Shown: positions 1-6,472, counted from the stretch's first letter. The stretch: 12,446 nucleotides of DNA from Clostridiales bacterium (GCA_004557805.1 SFFS01000082.1:1-12446), one strand, 5' to 3'. The notes: a model not told the origin generated them from the letters alone. Made by a program: numbers and translations.

Positions 1-1259
1 CCGAACACGAACATCAGCTTGATGTCGAACAGGCGGTTGTTCACCACGAACGCGCCGATGACGCAGCAGATGAACACGATGGGCATCAGCACGCGCTGAT
101 CCACCTGTAACACTTTGACGGTGAGCTTGGCCATATTGTTGGCCAGCAGGATCATGACGAAGGACGCGAAGATCATGCTGACGACGACCAGATACAGGAA
201 CTCGGGCGTTTCGCTCATCAGCAGCGGGCCGGGACGGTAGCCGTGCATCCAGAAAGCCGCCAGCAGCACCGCTGCGGGCGCGCTGCCCGGAATGGCCAGC
301 GACAGCACCGGGATGATCGCGCCGCCGACTGCGGCGTTGTTGCCCGCTTCGGAGGAGACCACGCCGTCGATTTCACCGCGGCCCCACAGGTTCGATTTGG
401 AAACCTTCTTTTCGCTCCAATAGCTCAGCCAGCCGCCGGTATCCTCGCCTACGCCGGGGATCGCGCCCATCGTCATGCCGAGGATGGAGGAGCGGAGAAT
501 GTTGAGCTTGTTGCGCTTGAGGATGGAATAGGCTTCCTTGCGGTTGAATTTTTCCATTTTCAGCAGCGTCCTGTCGGATGCGCTGAACGCGTTGACGATT
601 TCCGGGAAGCCGAACAGACCGATCATGACCGGCAGCAGGGAGATGCCCGCCGTCAGGTTCATGTTGCCGAAGCAGAAGCGCGCGAACGAATGCACCGTGT
701 CGCGGCCCACCATGGCCACCAGCAGGCCCACGAAGCCGGAGATCCAGCCCTTGACGGGACGGCCGCCGGAGGTGAGGTTGCCGCAGATGACGATACCGAA
801 CACGCACAGCAGGAACATCTCGTGGCTCTGGAACTTCAGCGCGAACTTCGAGATGATCGGCGTGAGCACGGCCACGCACAGCGTGCCGAACAGCGTGCCG
901 AGGAACGAGGCGTGGTTCGCCACGAAGATGGCCAGCGCGCCCTTGCCCTGCTTGGCGAGCGGATAGCCGTCCAGCGCCGTAGCGGCGGAGGCCGGCGTGC
1001 CGGGAATGTTGAGCAGAATGGCCGACTGGCAGCCGCCCGAGATTGCGCCGATATATACGCCGATCAGCGAAAGCACGGCCAGGCCGCCGTCGAAGGAGTA
1101 AGTCAGGCCGGTCAGAAGCGCTACGGCCATCGTTGCGGTCAGGCCGGGCAGCATGCCGAAGATAAGACCCATCAGAACCGAAATGAAAAGCGCCAGGACG
1201 CCCTGCCAGGTGAACACCACGGCCAGCGCGTCAACTACATAACCGAAAAACTGCGACAT
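1..1259 (-). CDS. tctA: TctA-family large membrane subunit of a tripartite tricarboxylate transporter (3' end outside window)
   Basis: This is the large multi-spanning permease of a TTT (tripartite tricarboxylate) transporter, which imports citrate-like or other carboxylates using an ion gradient. The start ATG at 1259-1257 gives MSQFFGYVVDAL and follows a strong GGAGGAGGAG ribosome site. About 419 residues are visible of a family length near 500; the rest lies beyond base 1. Two family signatures are clear: FGMLPGLTATMAVALL near the N-terminus, and GAIPGVGEDTGGWLSYW in the middle, followed by SSEAGNNAAVGGAIIPVL and LAIPGSAPAAVLLAA. Long hydrophobic spans alternate through the protein. It lies 14 nt downstream of tctB in the same operon. 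The substrate cannot be read from the sequence. No solute-binding subunit gene (tctC) is upstream of tctB, where it often sits. Confidence 0.93.
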   Translation of the reverse strand, partial: MSQFFGYVVDALAVVFTWQGVLALFISVLMGLIFGMLPGLTATMAVALLTGLTYSFDGGLAVLSLIGVYIGAISGGCQSAILLNIPGTPASAATALDGYPLAKQGKGALAIFVANHASFLGTLFGTLCVAVLTPIISKFALKFQSHEMFLLCVFGIVICGNLTSGGRPVKGWISGFVGLLVAMVGRDTVHSFARFCFGNMNLTAGISLLPVMIGLFGFPEIVNAFSASDRTLLKMEKFNRKEAYSILKRNKLNILRSSILGMTMGAIPGVGEDTGGWLSYWSEKKVSKSNLWGRGEIDGVVSSEAGNNAAVGGAIIPVLSLAIPGSAPAAVLLAAFWMHGYRPGPLLMSETPEFLYLVVVSMIFASFVMILLANNMAKLTVKVLQVDQRVLMPIVFICCVIGAFVVNNRLFDIKLMFVF

Positions 1260-1273
1260 TTTGCTCCTCCTCC

Positions 1274-1867
1274 TTACGGCATCGGTACGGAGAACGCGTA
1301 CTGGAACAGGAGCACGATCCCCACGACGGCGCAGAGCGCGATGATAACCATCTTCACGGCCGTCTTGACTTTTCCGTCAATGTGCGTATACAGAAGCGTC
1401 GCCAGCAGCACGATGAACGATGCAACGCCGAACGACAGCTTGCCCAGCAGCACATATACGTACACCGCGAAGATCGCCAGGCCGCCGACGGCCTTCCAGA
1501 ACGTGCGGCTCTGCATCGTCGCTTTGAACGATGCGGCGATCTGACGGCAATGCTTGCCCACGCCGCCGTATTTGAGCGACTTGACCAGCAGCGATACGGC
1601 CATCACGAGCAGGAAGAGCGCGAAGATCGTCGGCATGAAGCCGGTCGATTCATAGAACGTCGAAACGATGCGGCGCGCCAGCTGCTGATGATAGTACTTC
1701 TGGCAGGTTACGATCAGCGCGATGCACACGCCGATCAGAATCAATGAGGTGAGGAAGTCCAGATGCGCCTGTCTGCTTTCATCGACGGTCAGACCGAACG
1801 CATTTTCCTCCTGTTCCGGGGCGATTTCGTTTTCATTGAAGCCCTGTTTCTTCTCCTTTTCAGGCAA
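1274..1867 (-). CDS. tctB: TctB-family small membrane subunit of a tripartite tricarboxylate transporter
   Basis: This is the small membrane subunit (DUF1468/TctB type) that partners TctA. I place the start at the TTG at 1867-1865, giving 197 aa beginning MPEKEKKQGF, because GGTGGGG lies 6 nt upstream of it. An in-frame GTG at 1879 would add four residues but overlaps that ribosome site. A charged cytoplasmic N-terminus of about 35 residues is followed by hydrophobic segments: FLTSLILIGVCIALIVTC, MPTIFALFLLVMAVSLLV, two adjacent spans around AVGGLAIFAVYVYVLLGKL and SFGVASFIVLLATLLY, and a last one ending VGIVLLFQYAF. This pattern and the tctA neighbour identify it; sequence conservation in this family is low. 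tctB is the first gene of the operon in this window. The gene before it, an NSS carrier, is separated by a terminator, so tctB probably has its own promoter. Confidence 0.85.
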   Translation of the reverse strand: MPEKEKKQGFNENEIAPEQEENAFGLTVDESRQAHLDFLTSLILIGVCIALIVTCQKYYHQQLARRIVSTFYESTGFMPTIFALFLLVMAVSLLVKSLKYGGVGKHCRQIAASFKATMQSRTFWKAVGGLAIFAVYVYVLLGKLSFGVASFIVLLATLLYTHIDGKVKTAVKMVIIALCAVVGIVLLFQYAFSVPMP

Positions 1868-1985
1868 TGAAAACCCCACCTTTCTTTCTTAGTGAAACCA
1901 TTATCTATGATGGGATTTTGTTTGTCCAGCTTACAAAATACATATTGTCACGCCTTGAACACCGGCGCTAAGCGCGCGTTAAATA

Positions 1986-2034
1986 TGGCCGCAATGCGGC
2001 CAGGATTTTATATACTCGCGTAAATTTTCCGCAA
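1986..2034 (-). promoter_or_regulatory. Candidate tctBA promoter with a 17-bp palindrome at the predicted start site
   Basis: On the minus strand a weak sigma-A-like promoter can be read: TTGCGG (2034-2029), a 16-nt spacer and TATAAA (2012-2007). Seven bases later, over the predicted transcription start, is a perfect 17-bp palindrome, TGGCCGCA-A-TGCGGCCA (1986-2002). A second short palindrome, GCGCTAAGCGC, lies at 1965-1975. A palindrome over +1 is a usual repressor-operator position, but it could also be a 5'-end RNA hairpin. The -35 match is poor, so the promoter is tentative. The rest of the 1880-2036 gap holds no gene that I can support. Confidence 0.35.
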
Positions 2035-2036
2035 AG

Positions 2037-2065
2037 AAAAAACGGCCGTGATTTAACACAGCCGT
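2037..2065 (-). terminator. Rho-independent terminator after the NSS carrier gene
   Basis: The minus strand reads ACGGCTGTG, loop TTAAAT, CACGGCCGT, then TTTTTTC. The 9-bp stem contains one G-U pair and runs straight into six Ts. It begins 16 nt past the stop codon of the NSS gene and separates that gene from tctBA. Confidence 0.85.
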
Positions 2066-2081
2066 CCGGAATTTATGGGCT

Positions 2082-3452
2082 TCAGAACGCCGACATGATC
2101 AGCACCGCGATGATGATGACCGGGAGCATATACGTCATATAAGGCCGCCACCAGCCGGGCACTTTCAGGCCCTTGCCCTCGTTCGCCTCGGCGGTGTAAT
2201 TTTTCCAGCCCCAGCCGTAGCGCGTCACGCAGAAAAGCACGTAAAACAGGCTGCCCAGAGGCAGAAGCAGATTGGAGACGATATAGTCTTCCAGATCCAT
2301 AAAGCCCTTGCCGAACACGGTTACGCCGCTCCAGGCGTTCAGGCTCAGGATGCACGGCAGCGACAGCACCGTCATCAGCACGATGTTGACGAGCGCGACC
2401 TGCCTGCGCGAGAGCTTCGTCAGCTCCAGCCAGAAGGACATGATGTTTTCAAACACCGCGATGACCGTCGAGAGCGCCGCGAAGATCATGAACAGGAAGA
2501 ACAGCGTGCCGACGATGCGGCCGCCCGGCATGGCGTTGAAAATGGCGGACAGCGTGGTGAACAGGAAACCCGCGCCTACCGAGCCCGCGTCGGCGGTTAC
2601 GCCGTTATTATAGGTGAAGCAGGCGGGGAAGATGATCAGGCCGCTCATCAGCGCCACGAACGTATCGAGGCAGATGATCGTGATCGATTCGCCCATGAGC
2701 CGGCGATTCTTGTCGATGTAGCTGCCGAAGATGGCGATTGCGCCGATGCCGAGACTCAGCGTGAAGAACGACTGGCCCATCGCCGCAGAGATCACCGTCC
2801 AGATCCCGGCTTCTCTGATGTGCTTCATCGACGGCACCAGATAGAACTTCAGCCCCTCCGCCGCGTTCGGAAGCGTGCAGGAATAGACCGCCAGCCCCAC
2901 CATCAGCACGAAGAGCAGCACCATCATCACCTTCGTGATCTTCTCCACGCCGTTTTGCAGGCCGAGCGAGCAGACGCCGAAGCAGATCAGGATGACGGCG
3001 GTCGAGGCGACGATCATCAGCGGCGTGTTGACGACCATCGAGCCGAAAACGCCGCCCAGCGCTTCCGCGCCGGAAATCCCTTCCATCGCGCCGGTCAGAT
3101 ATTTGAGAAAATACAGAGCCATCCAGCCGGAGATGGTCGTGTAGAACATCATCAGCAGATAGTTGCCGGCGATGCCGAGATATTTCATGAAATGCCACTT
3201 CTGTCCCGGCCGTTCGAGCACGTTGAACGAAGAGGCAATGCTGCGCTGGCTTCCGCGGCCTACGGCCAACTCCGCCGTCATTACAGGCAGCCCGAGCAGC
3301 ACCAGAAACGCGATGTAGATCAATACGAACGCCGCGCCGCCGTATGCGCCCGTGATGATCGGGAAGCGGTAGACGTTGCCAAGCCCGATGGCGCAGCCAG
3401 CGGAGATGAGGATGAACCCAATTCTGGATGCAAACTTTTCACGTTCCTTCAA
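2082..3452 (-). CDS. NSS-family Na+-dependent amino-acid (SNF) transporter
   Basis: This is a sodium-coupled importer of the neurotransmitter:sodium symporter family. Bacterial members move amino acids across the cytoplasmic membrane with the LeuT fold. I start it at TTG 3452-3450, which gives MKEREKFASRIGF, the usual N-terminus of the bacterial family, and which has GGGGGGA 5 nt upstream. The reading frame is open further upstream, but that part does not look like protein. The predicted length is 456 aa, close to the roughly 450-aa, 11-helix bacterial members. Diagnostic TM1 motif: GCAIGLGNVYRFP at residues 19-31, the unwound Na+/substrate region. TM2 has AELAVGRGSQRS, and TM8 has AALSTVIAVFENIMSF, where ST falls at the LeuT Na2-site serine/threonine. 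It ends in a hydrophobic tail (LPVIIIAVLIMSAF). It is flanked by its own promoter and terminator, so it is probably monocistronic. The exact amino-acid substrate is unknown. Confidence 0.93.
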   Translation of the reverse strand: MKEREKFASRIGFILISAGCAIGLGNVYRFPIITGAYGGAAFVLIYIAFLVLLGLPVMTAELAVGRGSQRSIASSFNVLERPGQKWHFMKYLGIAGNYLLMMFYTTISGWMALYFLKYLTGAMEGISGAEALGGVFGSMVVNTPLMIVASTAVILICFGVCSLGLQNGVEKITKVMMVLLFVLMVGLAVYSCTLPNAAEGLKFYLVPSMKHIREAGIWTVISAAMGQSFFTLSLGIGAIAIFGSYIDKNRRLMGESITIICLDTFVALMSGLIIFPACFTYNNGVTADAGSVGAGFLFTTLSAIFNAMPGGRIVGTLFFLFMIFAALSTVIAVFENIMSFWLELTKLSRRQVALVNIVLMTVLSLPCILSLNAWSGVTVFGKGFMDLEDYIVSNLLLPLGSLFYVLFCVTRYGWGWKNYTAEANEGKGLKVPGWWRPYMTYMLPVIIIAVLIMSAF

Positions 3453-3491
3453 AAAAATCCCCCCATGTAAAAACCGTTTTCGGTATTTCCT

Positions 3492-3522
3492 ATAATAGAC
3501 CATAAAAAGGAAACAAAATCAA
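3492..3522 (-). promoter_or_regulatory. Candidate sigma-A promoter of the NSS carrier gene
   Basis: On the minus strand TTGATT (3522-3517) and TATTAT (3497-3492) are separated by 19 nt, longer than the ideal 17. The region is AT-rich against a GC-rich background and lies about 40 nt upstream of the chosen TTG start. It sits between the mntP terminator and the NSS gene, where a promoter is expected. Confidence 0.45.
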
Positions 3523-3580
3523 GCGTAAAATTGCAGGTTTTTCGAATTTTTTTGCATTTTTTCAAAAAAACACAGGCGAT

Positions 3581-3611
3581 AAAAAACGCGCGGAAGATTC
3601 GCTTCCGCGCG
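3581..3611 (-). terminator. Rho-independent terminator of mntP
   Basis: The minus strand shows a perfect 10-bp stem CGCGCGGAAG / CTTCCGCGCG with loop CGAAT, followed by TTTTTT. It starts 22 nt after the mntP stop codon and ends the mntP transcript before the NSS promoter. Confidence 0.93.
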
Positions 3612-3633
3612 CTTGGGACGATCGCTTGCAGGG

Positions 3634-4197
3634 TTACAGCACGCCCAGATGCTCCAGCAGAATTTTTACGCCCAGCAGGCACAGGATTACGCCGCCGGCA
3701 ATTTCCGCGCGCTTTTTATAGCGCAGGCCGAACACGCTGCCCACCTTCACGCCTGCGGCGCTGAGCAGGAACGTCGTTGCGCCGATGGTCAGCGCGGCGG
3801 GGACGATATGAACCGACAGGAACGCGAACGTGATGCCAACAGCCAGCGCGTCGATGCTGGTTGCAACGGCCATCAGCAGCATCGTTTTGAAGGCGAGAGA
3901 CGCGTTGGCTTCTTCGGCTTCTTCTTTCGAGAGCGCTTCGCGGATCATGTTCGCGCCGATGAGCACGAGCAGAACGAACGCGATCCAATGATCAATGGCG
4001 GTGATGTACTGTTCAAAACGGCTTCCGAGCAGATAGCCGAGCGACGGCATCAGCGCCTGAAACCCGCCGAACCATGCGCCCACGATGCACATGTGCCTGA
4101 GGCTGACCTTTTTCAGCGCAAGTCCCTTGCAGACGGAAACGGCGAACGCGTCCATTGAAAGGCCGACGGCCAGCAAAAGCAGCGAAATAATGTCCAT
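3634..4197 (-). CDS. mntP: MntP-type manganese efflux pump
   Basis: This is a Mn2+ exporter of the MntP (DUF204) family, which protects the cell from manganese overload. I start at ATG 4197-4195 (MDIISLLLLAVGLSMDAF), giving 187 aa, the usual family length, with AGAGGGA as ribosome site. A longer open frame up to 4269 runs through the promoter and is rejected. The protein has the family's two-fold repeat. Each half carries an intramembrane aspartate motif: GLSMDAFAVSV (D16) and ATSIDALAVGI (D116). About six hydrophobic helices surround them, with a charged loop (LSKEEAEEANAS) at 89-100. The promoter is of the TTGACA class. Its leader is only about 40 nt, too short for the yybP-ykoY Mn2+ riboswitch that often controls this family. 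It diverges from citC. Confidence 0.94.
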   Translation of the reverse strand: MDIISLLLLAVGLSMDAFAVSVCKGLALKKVSLRHMCIVGAWFGGFQALMPSLGYLLGSRFEQYITAIDHWIAFVLLVLIGANMIREALSKEEAEEANASLAFKTMLLMAVATSIDALAVGITFAFLSVHIVPAALTIGATTFLLSAAGVKVGSVFGLRYKKRAEIAGGVILCLLGVKILLEHLGVL

Positions 4198-4240
4198 TGA
4201 GATCCCTCTTTGCCGTTTTTTCGTAAGGAGAAACTTTGTT

Positions 4241-4269
4241 ACTGTACCATGCCCGGCGCGGCTTGTCAA
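4241..4269 (-). promoter_or_regulatory. mntP sigma-A promoter
   Basis: On the minus strand TTGACA (4269-4264) is followed by a 17-nt spacer and TACAGT (4246-4241). The -35 is perfect and the -10 matches 4 of 6. The GC-rich spacer begins AGCCGCGC, identical to the spacer of the araM promoter at 9254-9282. The -35 overlaps the -35 of the divergent citC promoter. Confidence 0.8.
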
Positions 4270-4291
4270 CAGCGGAACGATTTATTATAAT
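4263..4291 (+). promoter_or_regulatory. citC sigma-A promoter
   Basis: TTGTCA (4263-4268), a 17-nt spacer and a perfect TATAAT (4286-4291) form a strong promoter 28 nt before the citC ATG. Because TTGTCAA reads as TTGACAA on the other strand, the same bases also serve as the mntP -35. The two polymerases cannot easily bind together. Confidence 0.85.
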
Positions 4292-4319
4292 GGGAAAATC
4301 AGAAGATATGAGGTGAAAC

Positions 4320-5360
4320 ATGGTTTCGATCGAGACAATCCGCCGCACGAACGCGCGGGCGACGCGCGAAATGGAGGCGCTTCTGCGCCGCGAAGGCATT
4401 GCGCCCGATCCGCATCTGGAAGAATCGATCGGCGCGTATGACGACGACGGCGCGCTGATTGCGACGGGCTCGCTGTTCGGGCGGACGCTGCGCTGCCTGG
4501 CCGTCGACGGCGCGCATCGCGGCGAGGGGCTGATGGCGCTTATCGTGGGCGAACTGCTGACCAGGCTGGCCGCGCGCGGCGTGACGCACGCGTTTGTTTA
4601 TACCAAGCCGCAGGCCGCCGGGCAGCTTCGTCAGCTGGGTTTTTATGAAATCGCGCGCGTGGAGGGGCGGCTGGCGTTCCTCGAAAACAGGCGCGGGGCG
4701 TTTGATGGGTATCTTTCCGCGCTGGCGCGCGAAAAAAAGCCGGGGCGCTGTGCGGCCGTGGTGATGAACGCGAACCCGTTCACGCTGGGGCACCGTTATC
4801 TGCTGGAAACCGCCGCGCGGGAGAACGACTGGGTACACTGCTTCGTCGTTTCGGAGGATGCGTCGCTGGTGCCGTTCGACGTGCGGATGGCGCTTGTGCA
4901 GGAGGGCGCGGCCGATCTTCCTAACGTACTGGTGCATCCCTCGGGCGATTATATCATCAGCGCGGCGACGTTCCCGTCGTATTTTCTCAAGGGCGACGAG
5001 GATACGGCGGCGGTGCACGCGGCGCTCGACGCGGCGGTGTTCGCGCGCATTGCGCACGCGCTGGATGTGACCGCGCGTTACGTGGGCGAGGAGCCGTATT
5101 CGCGCACGACGGCGATTTATAACGACGCGCTCTGCGCCGGGCTGCCGCGCGAGGGCGTGGAGGTTCGGGTTGTGCCGCGGCGGCAGGGGCCGCAGGGAAA
5201 GCCCGTCAGCGCGTCGGAGGTGCGTCAGCGCCTGAAGGACGAAGGCCCGGACGCGATCTGCGGCCTTGTGCCGGAGAGCACGCGGCGCTATTTCGCCTCG
5301 CCTGCGGCAGAACCGGTGCTCGCGCGCATCCGCGCGGCCGCGCACGTGCGCAACGAGTGA
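4320..5360 (+). CDS. citC: [Citrate (pro-3S)-lyase] ligase
   Basis: CitC acetylates the prosthetic group thiol of the citrate lyase acyl carrier protein, using acetate and ATP, and so switches on anaerobic citrate cleavage in the cytoplasm. It has 346 aa, the normal length. Residues 1-125 are a GNAT-like domain, with VDGAHRGEGLMALIV at 62-76 resembling the acyl-CoA loop. From about 143 onward there is a nucleotidyltransferase domain with the HxGH-type motif NPFTLGH (152-158), GEEPYSRTTAIYND (about 254-267), and a late KPVSASEVRQRL matching the family's SxSxVR motif. The start is ATG 4320 with AGGTGA 4 nt upstream. The gene stands alone: no citD, citE, citF, citG or citX is in the window. The tctBA carboxylate transporter is nearby but in another operon. 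A decayed phage gene on the other strand meets its stop codon. Confidence 0.9.
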   Translation: MVSIETIRRTNARATREMEALLRREGIAPDPHLEESIGAYDDDGALIATGSLFGRTLRCLAVDGAHRGEGLMALIVGELLTRLAARGVTHAFVYTKPQAAGQLRQLGFYEIARVEGRLAFLENRRGAFDGYLSALAREKKPGRCAAVVMNANPFTLGHRYLLETAARENDWVHCFVVSEDASLVPFDVRMALVQEGAADLPNVLVHPSGDYIISAATFPSYFLKGDEDTAAVHAALDAAVFARIAHALDVTARYVGEEPYSRTTAIYNDALCAGLPREGVEVRVVPRRQGPQGKPVSASEVRQRLKDEGPDAICGLVPESTRRYFASPAAEPVLARIRAAAHVRNE

Positions 5361-5674
5361 CGCGGCGGTCTGTTGCAGCGCGTCTCGCAGATAGGGCGGT
5401 CAGCCATTTTGCAGGTGTCCTCGTGAACGAAGGGGTCGTATTCCTTTGTGTTGCCAATATCGACGGTGTTTTTGCCGCTGCGCTCAACCTCGTAGGACAC
5501 ATCGCCCATGAGGGTGCCGGTCTGCCGGATGGGCCTGCCATAGCCGGACTGCATCTGATCGACGGTAAGGCCTACGCCCTTCGTGCCCATCGCCGTGAGC
5601 GCGGCGCGGACATTGCCGGAAACTCTGGAAAGGACAGCGGAGCTGTTGTCGGTAAAGCGGATTTCAACGGCCAT
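5288..5674 (-). pseudogene. Frameshifted, truncated phage head-tail connector-like gene (HK97 gp10-like)
   Basis: The start is ATG 5674 with AAAGGAGG upstream, so translation signals are intact. Residues 1-95 (from MAVEIRFTDNSSAVLSRV, through RQTGTLMGDVSYEVERSG, to TKEYDPFVHEDTCKMADRP) look like the small HK97 gp10-type connector proteins, whose ends normally read like HEGTxxMxxRPFLRxAL. After ADRP the frame gives ICETRCNRPPRH, which is not family-like. Adding one base in the C run (plus-strand GGG at 5394-5396) gives YLRDALQQTAAS, exactly the expected ending. So a 1-nt deletion has broken the gene. The restored frame then reaches the citC stop codon and continues only as antisense of citC, so the true 3' end is also gone. 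HEDT and MADRP look like Gly-to-Asp changes, fitting decay. Family assignment is from motif memory, not a search. Confidence 0.65.
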
Positions 5675-5697
5675 GGGAGAAGCCTCCTTTCGGGCAT

Positions 5698-5721
5698 AAA
5701 AAAACCGCCCTCGCGGACGGT
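5698..5721 (-). terminator. Rho-independent terminator inside the phage remnant
   Basis: The minus strand reads ACCGTCC, GCGA tetraloop (GNRA type), GGGCGGT, then TTTTTTT. The 7-bp stem has one G-U pair. It follows the stop of the 64-aa ORF by 15 nt and precedes the connector-like gene, so those two genes were probably not co-transcribed efficiently. Confidence 0.85.
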
Positions 5722-5736
5722 TGGCGTTATTTGCGT

Positions 5737-5931
5737 TTAGACATGTTCGCCGGGCTGCAGGCTGGCGCGGATGGAATCGCATTCGCGGAGATATTCTTTC
5801 ATACGTTCAGAGCAGTGTTTATTCCTGAACGCTTCCCAGTCCGGTTCTTCTTCTTCCGGCGTGCTCATCCACGCATCAAGAAGTTTACGGGTCTCTTCCT
5901 CGATTTCAGGTGGGGCTACAAGTCTTAGCAT
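5737..5931 (-). CDS. 64-aa acidic protein of unknown function in the phage remnant
   Basis: I do not recognise this protein. It starts MLRLVAPPEIEEE at ATG 5931, with an AGGTGA ribosome site that overlaps the stop codon of the upstream zincin-like gene (2 nt between TGA and the A of AAGT, then ATG), implying translational coupling. It is rich in Glu (for example STPEEEEPDWEAF in the middle), has several Trp/Phe/Tyr, and ends SIRASLQPGEHV. It is probably soluble and mostly helical, with no membrane segment and no cysteine pair. A terminator follows at once. Its intact frame, good ribosome site and coupling argue that it is or was a real gene, perhaps a partner or regulator of the upstream protein. 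Confidence 0.6.
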   Translation of the reverse strand: MLRLVAPPEIEEETRKLLDAWMSTPEEEEPDWEAFRNKHCSERMKEYLRECDSIRASLQPGEHV

Positions 5932-5935
5932 ACTT

Positions 5936-6397
5936 TCACCTCGTAATAATCTCGAAGATTTTTGCGGCCAATCTATTGCTTGTTCCTTTGAGCGATTTTT
6001 CAACCGCATATGCAAGAGCTTCATGAGCCTGCTCTTCTTTCCTATAGCCATCGCCAATCAAGAGAATAAGCAAATTTGAAGCTTCCCTGCTATTCGCCCT
6101 CAGTCCCAATTCTTTGAGCGCCTGCTTATACACCGTTCCGGCGACATGGCCGCTCACGTGATCGTAATAATGCGTCAGCTCATAAATCATGGCGCTGAAA
6201 GCTTCTTCCGGGTCTTTGCAGCGTGTGCGCGACAATGTCAGCGTCCGCGTGGTTTCGCTGTACATGCCATACGCGCCACGCATATCGCCGAAGCCGATTT
6301 TCTGCGGCAGCGTATCCAGTTTGAACAGCTCCTGCGCCTTGCGTATGCCGTCCGCGGCGCGCTGCTGCGCATCCGCAGGCATCGACGTCGCCCCCAT
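5936..6397 (-). CDS. Phage-type zincin-like protein with degenerate HExxH (YELTH), possibly a 5'-truncated gene
   Basis: The 153-aa frame contains SAMIYELTHYYDH at residues 68-80, the layout of a zinc metallopeptidase HExxHxxxH/D site. The first His is replaced by Tyr72 (codon TAT at 6184-6182; CAT would restore His), so catalysis is doubtful. A later HEALAYAVE could supply the downstream acidic ligand. Such domains occur at the ends of phage minor head/SPP1 gp7-like proteins and in phage accessory proteins; which one applies here I cannot decide. The ATG at 6397 has no good ribosome site. The codons just upstream read more like protein in another frame (KVESIEKAFRYSDA) and would join with MGATSMPADAQQ if one base were added near 6398, so the present start may be the result of a frameshift. 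The ORF ends in AGGTGA, which serves the next gene. Confidence 0.6.
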   Translation of the reverse strand: MGATSMPADAQQRAADGIRKAQELFKLDTLPQKIGFGDMRGAYGMYSETTRTLTLSRTRCKDPEEAFSAMIYELTHYYDHVSGHVAGTVYKQALKELGLRANSREASNLLILLIGDGYRKEEQAHEALAYAVEKSLKGTSNRLAAKIFEIITR

Positions 6398-6472
6398 GCG
6401 TCCGAATAGCGGAAAGCCTTTTCGATGGATTCGACCTTCTGCCCGGGATCGGCGGCGCTTTCTTCGTTATCT

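Noticed and set aside
243..1544. A 433-codon open frame on the plus strand across tctA and tctB
   Set aside because: The sequence is His/Gln/Arg-rich noise spanning two well-supported minus-strand genes.
3449..3682. A 77-codon minus-strand frame upstream of the NSS gene
   Set aside because: It crosses the mntP terminator and NSS promoter and reads as low-complexity Lys/Phe/Arg sequence with no ribosome site.
4198..4240. yybP-ykoY manganese riboswitch upstream of mntP
   Set aside because: The promoter leaves a leader of only about 40 nt, far shorter than this riboswitch, and none of its conserved loops is visible.
4299..5345. A 348-codon open frame on the minus strand
   Set aside because: It is antisense to citC, Arg/His-rich and motif-free; citC shows clear catalytic motifs on the other strand.
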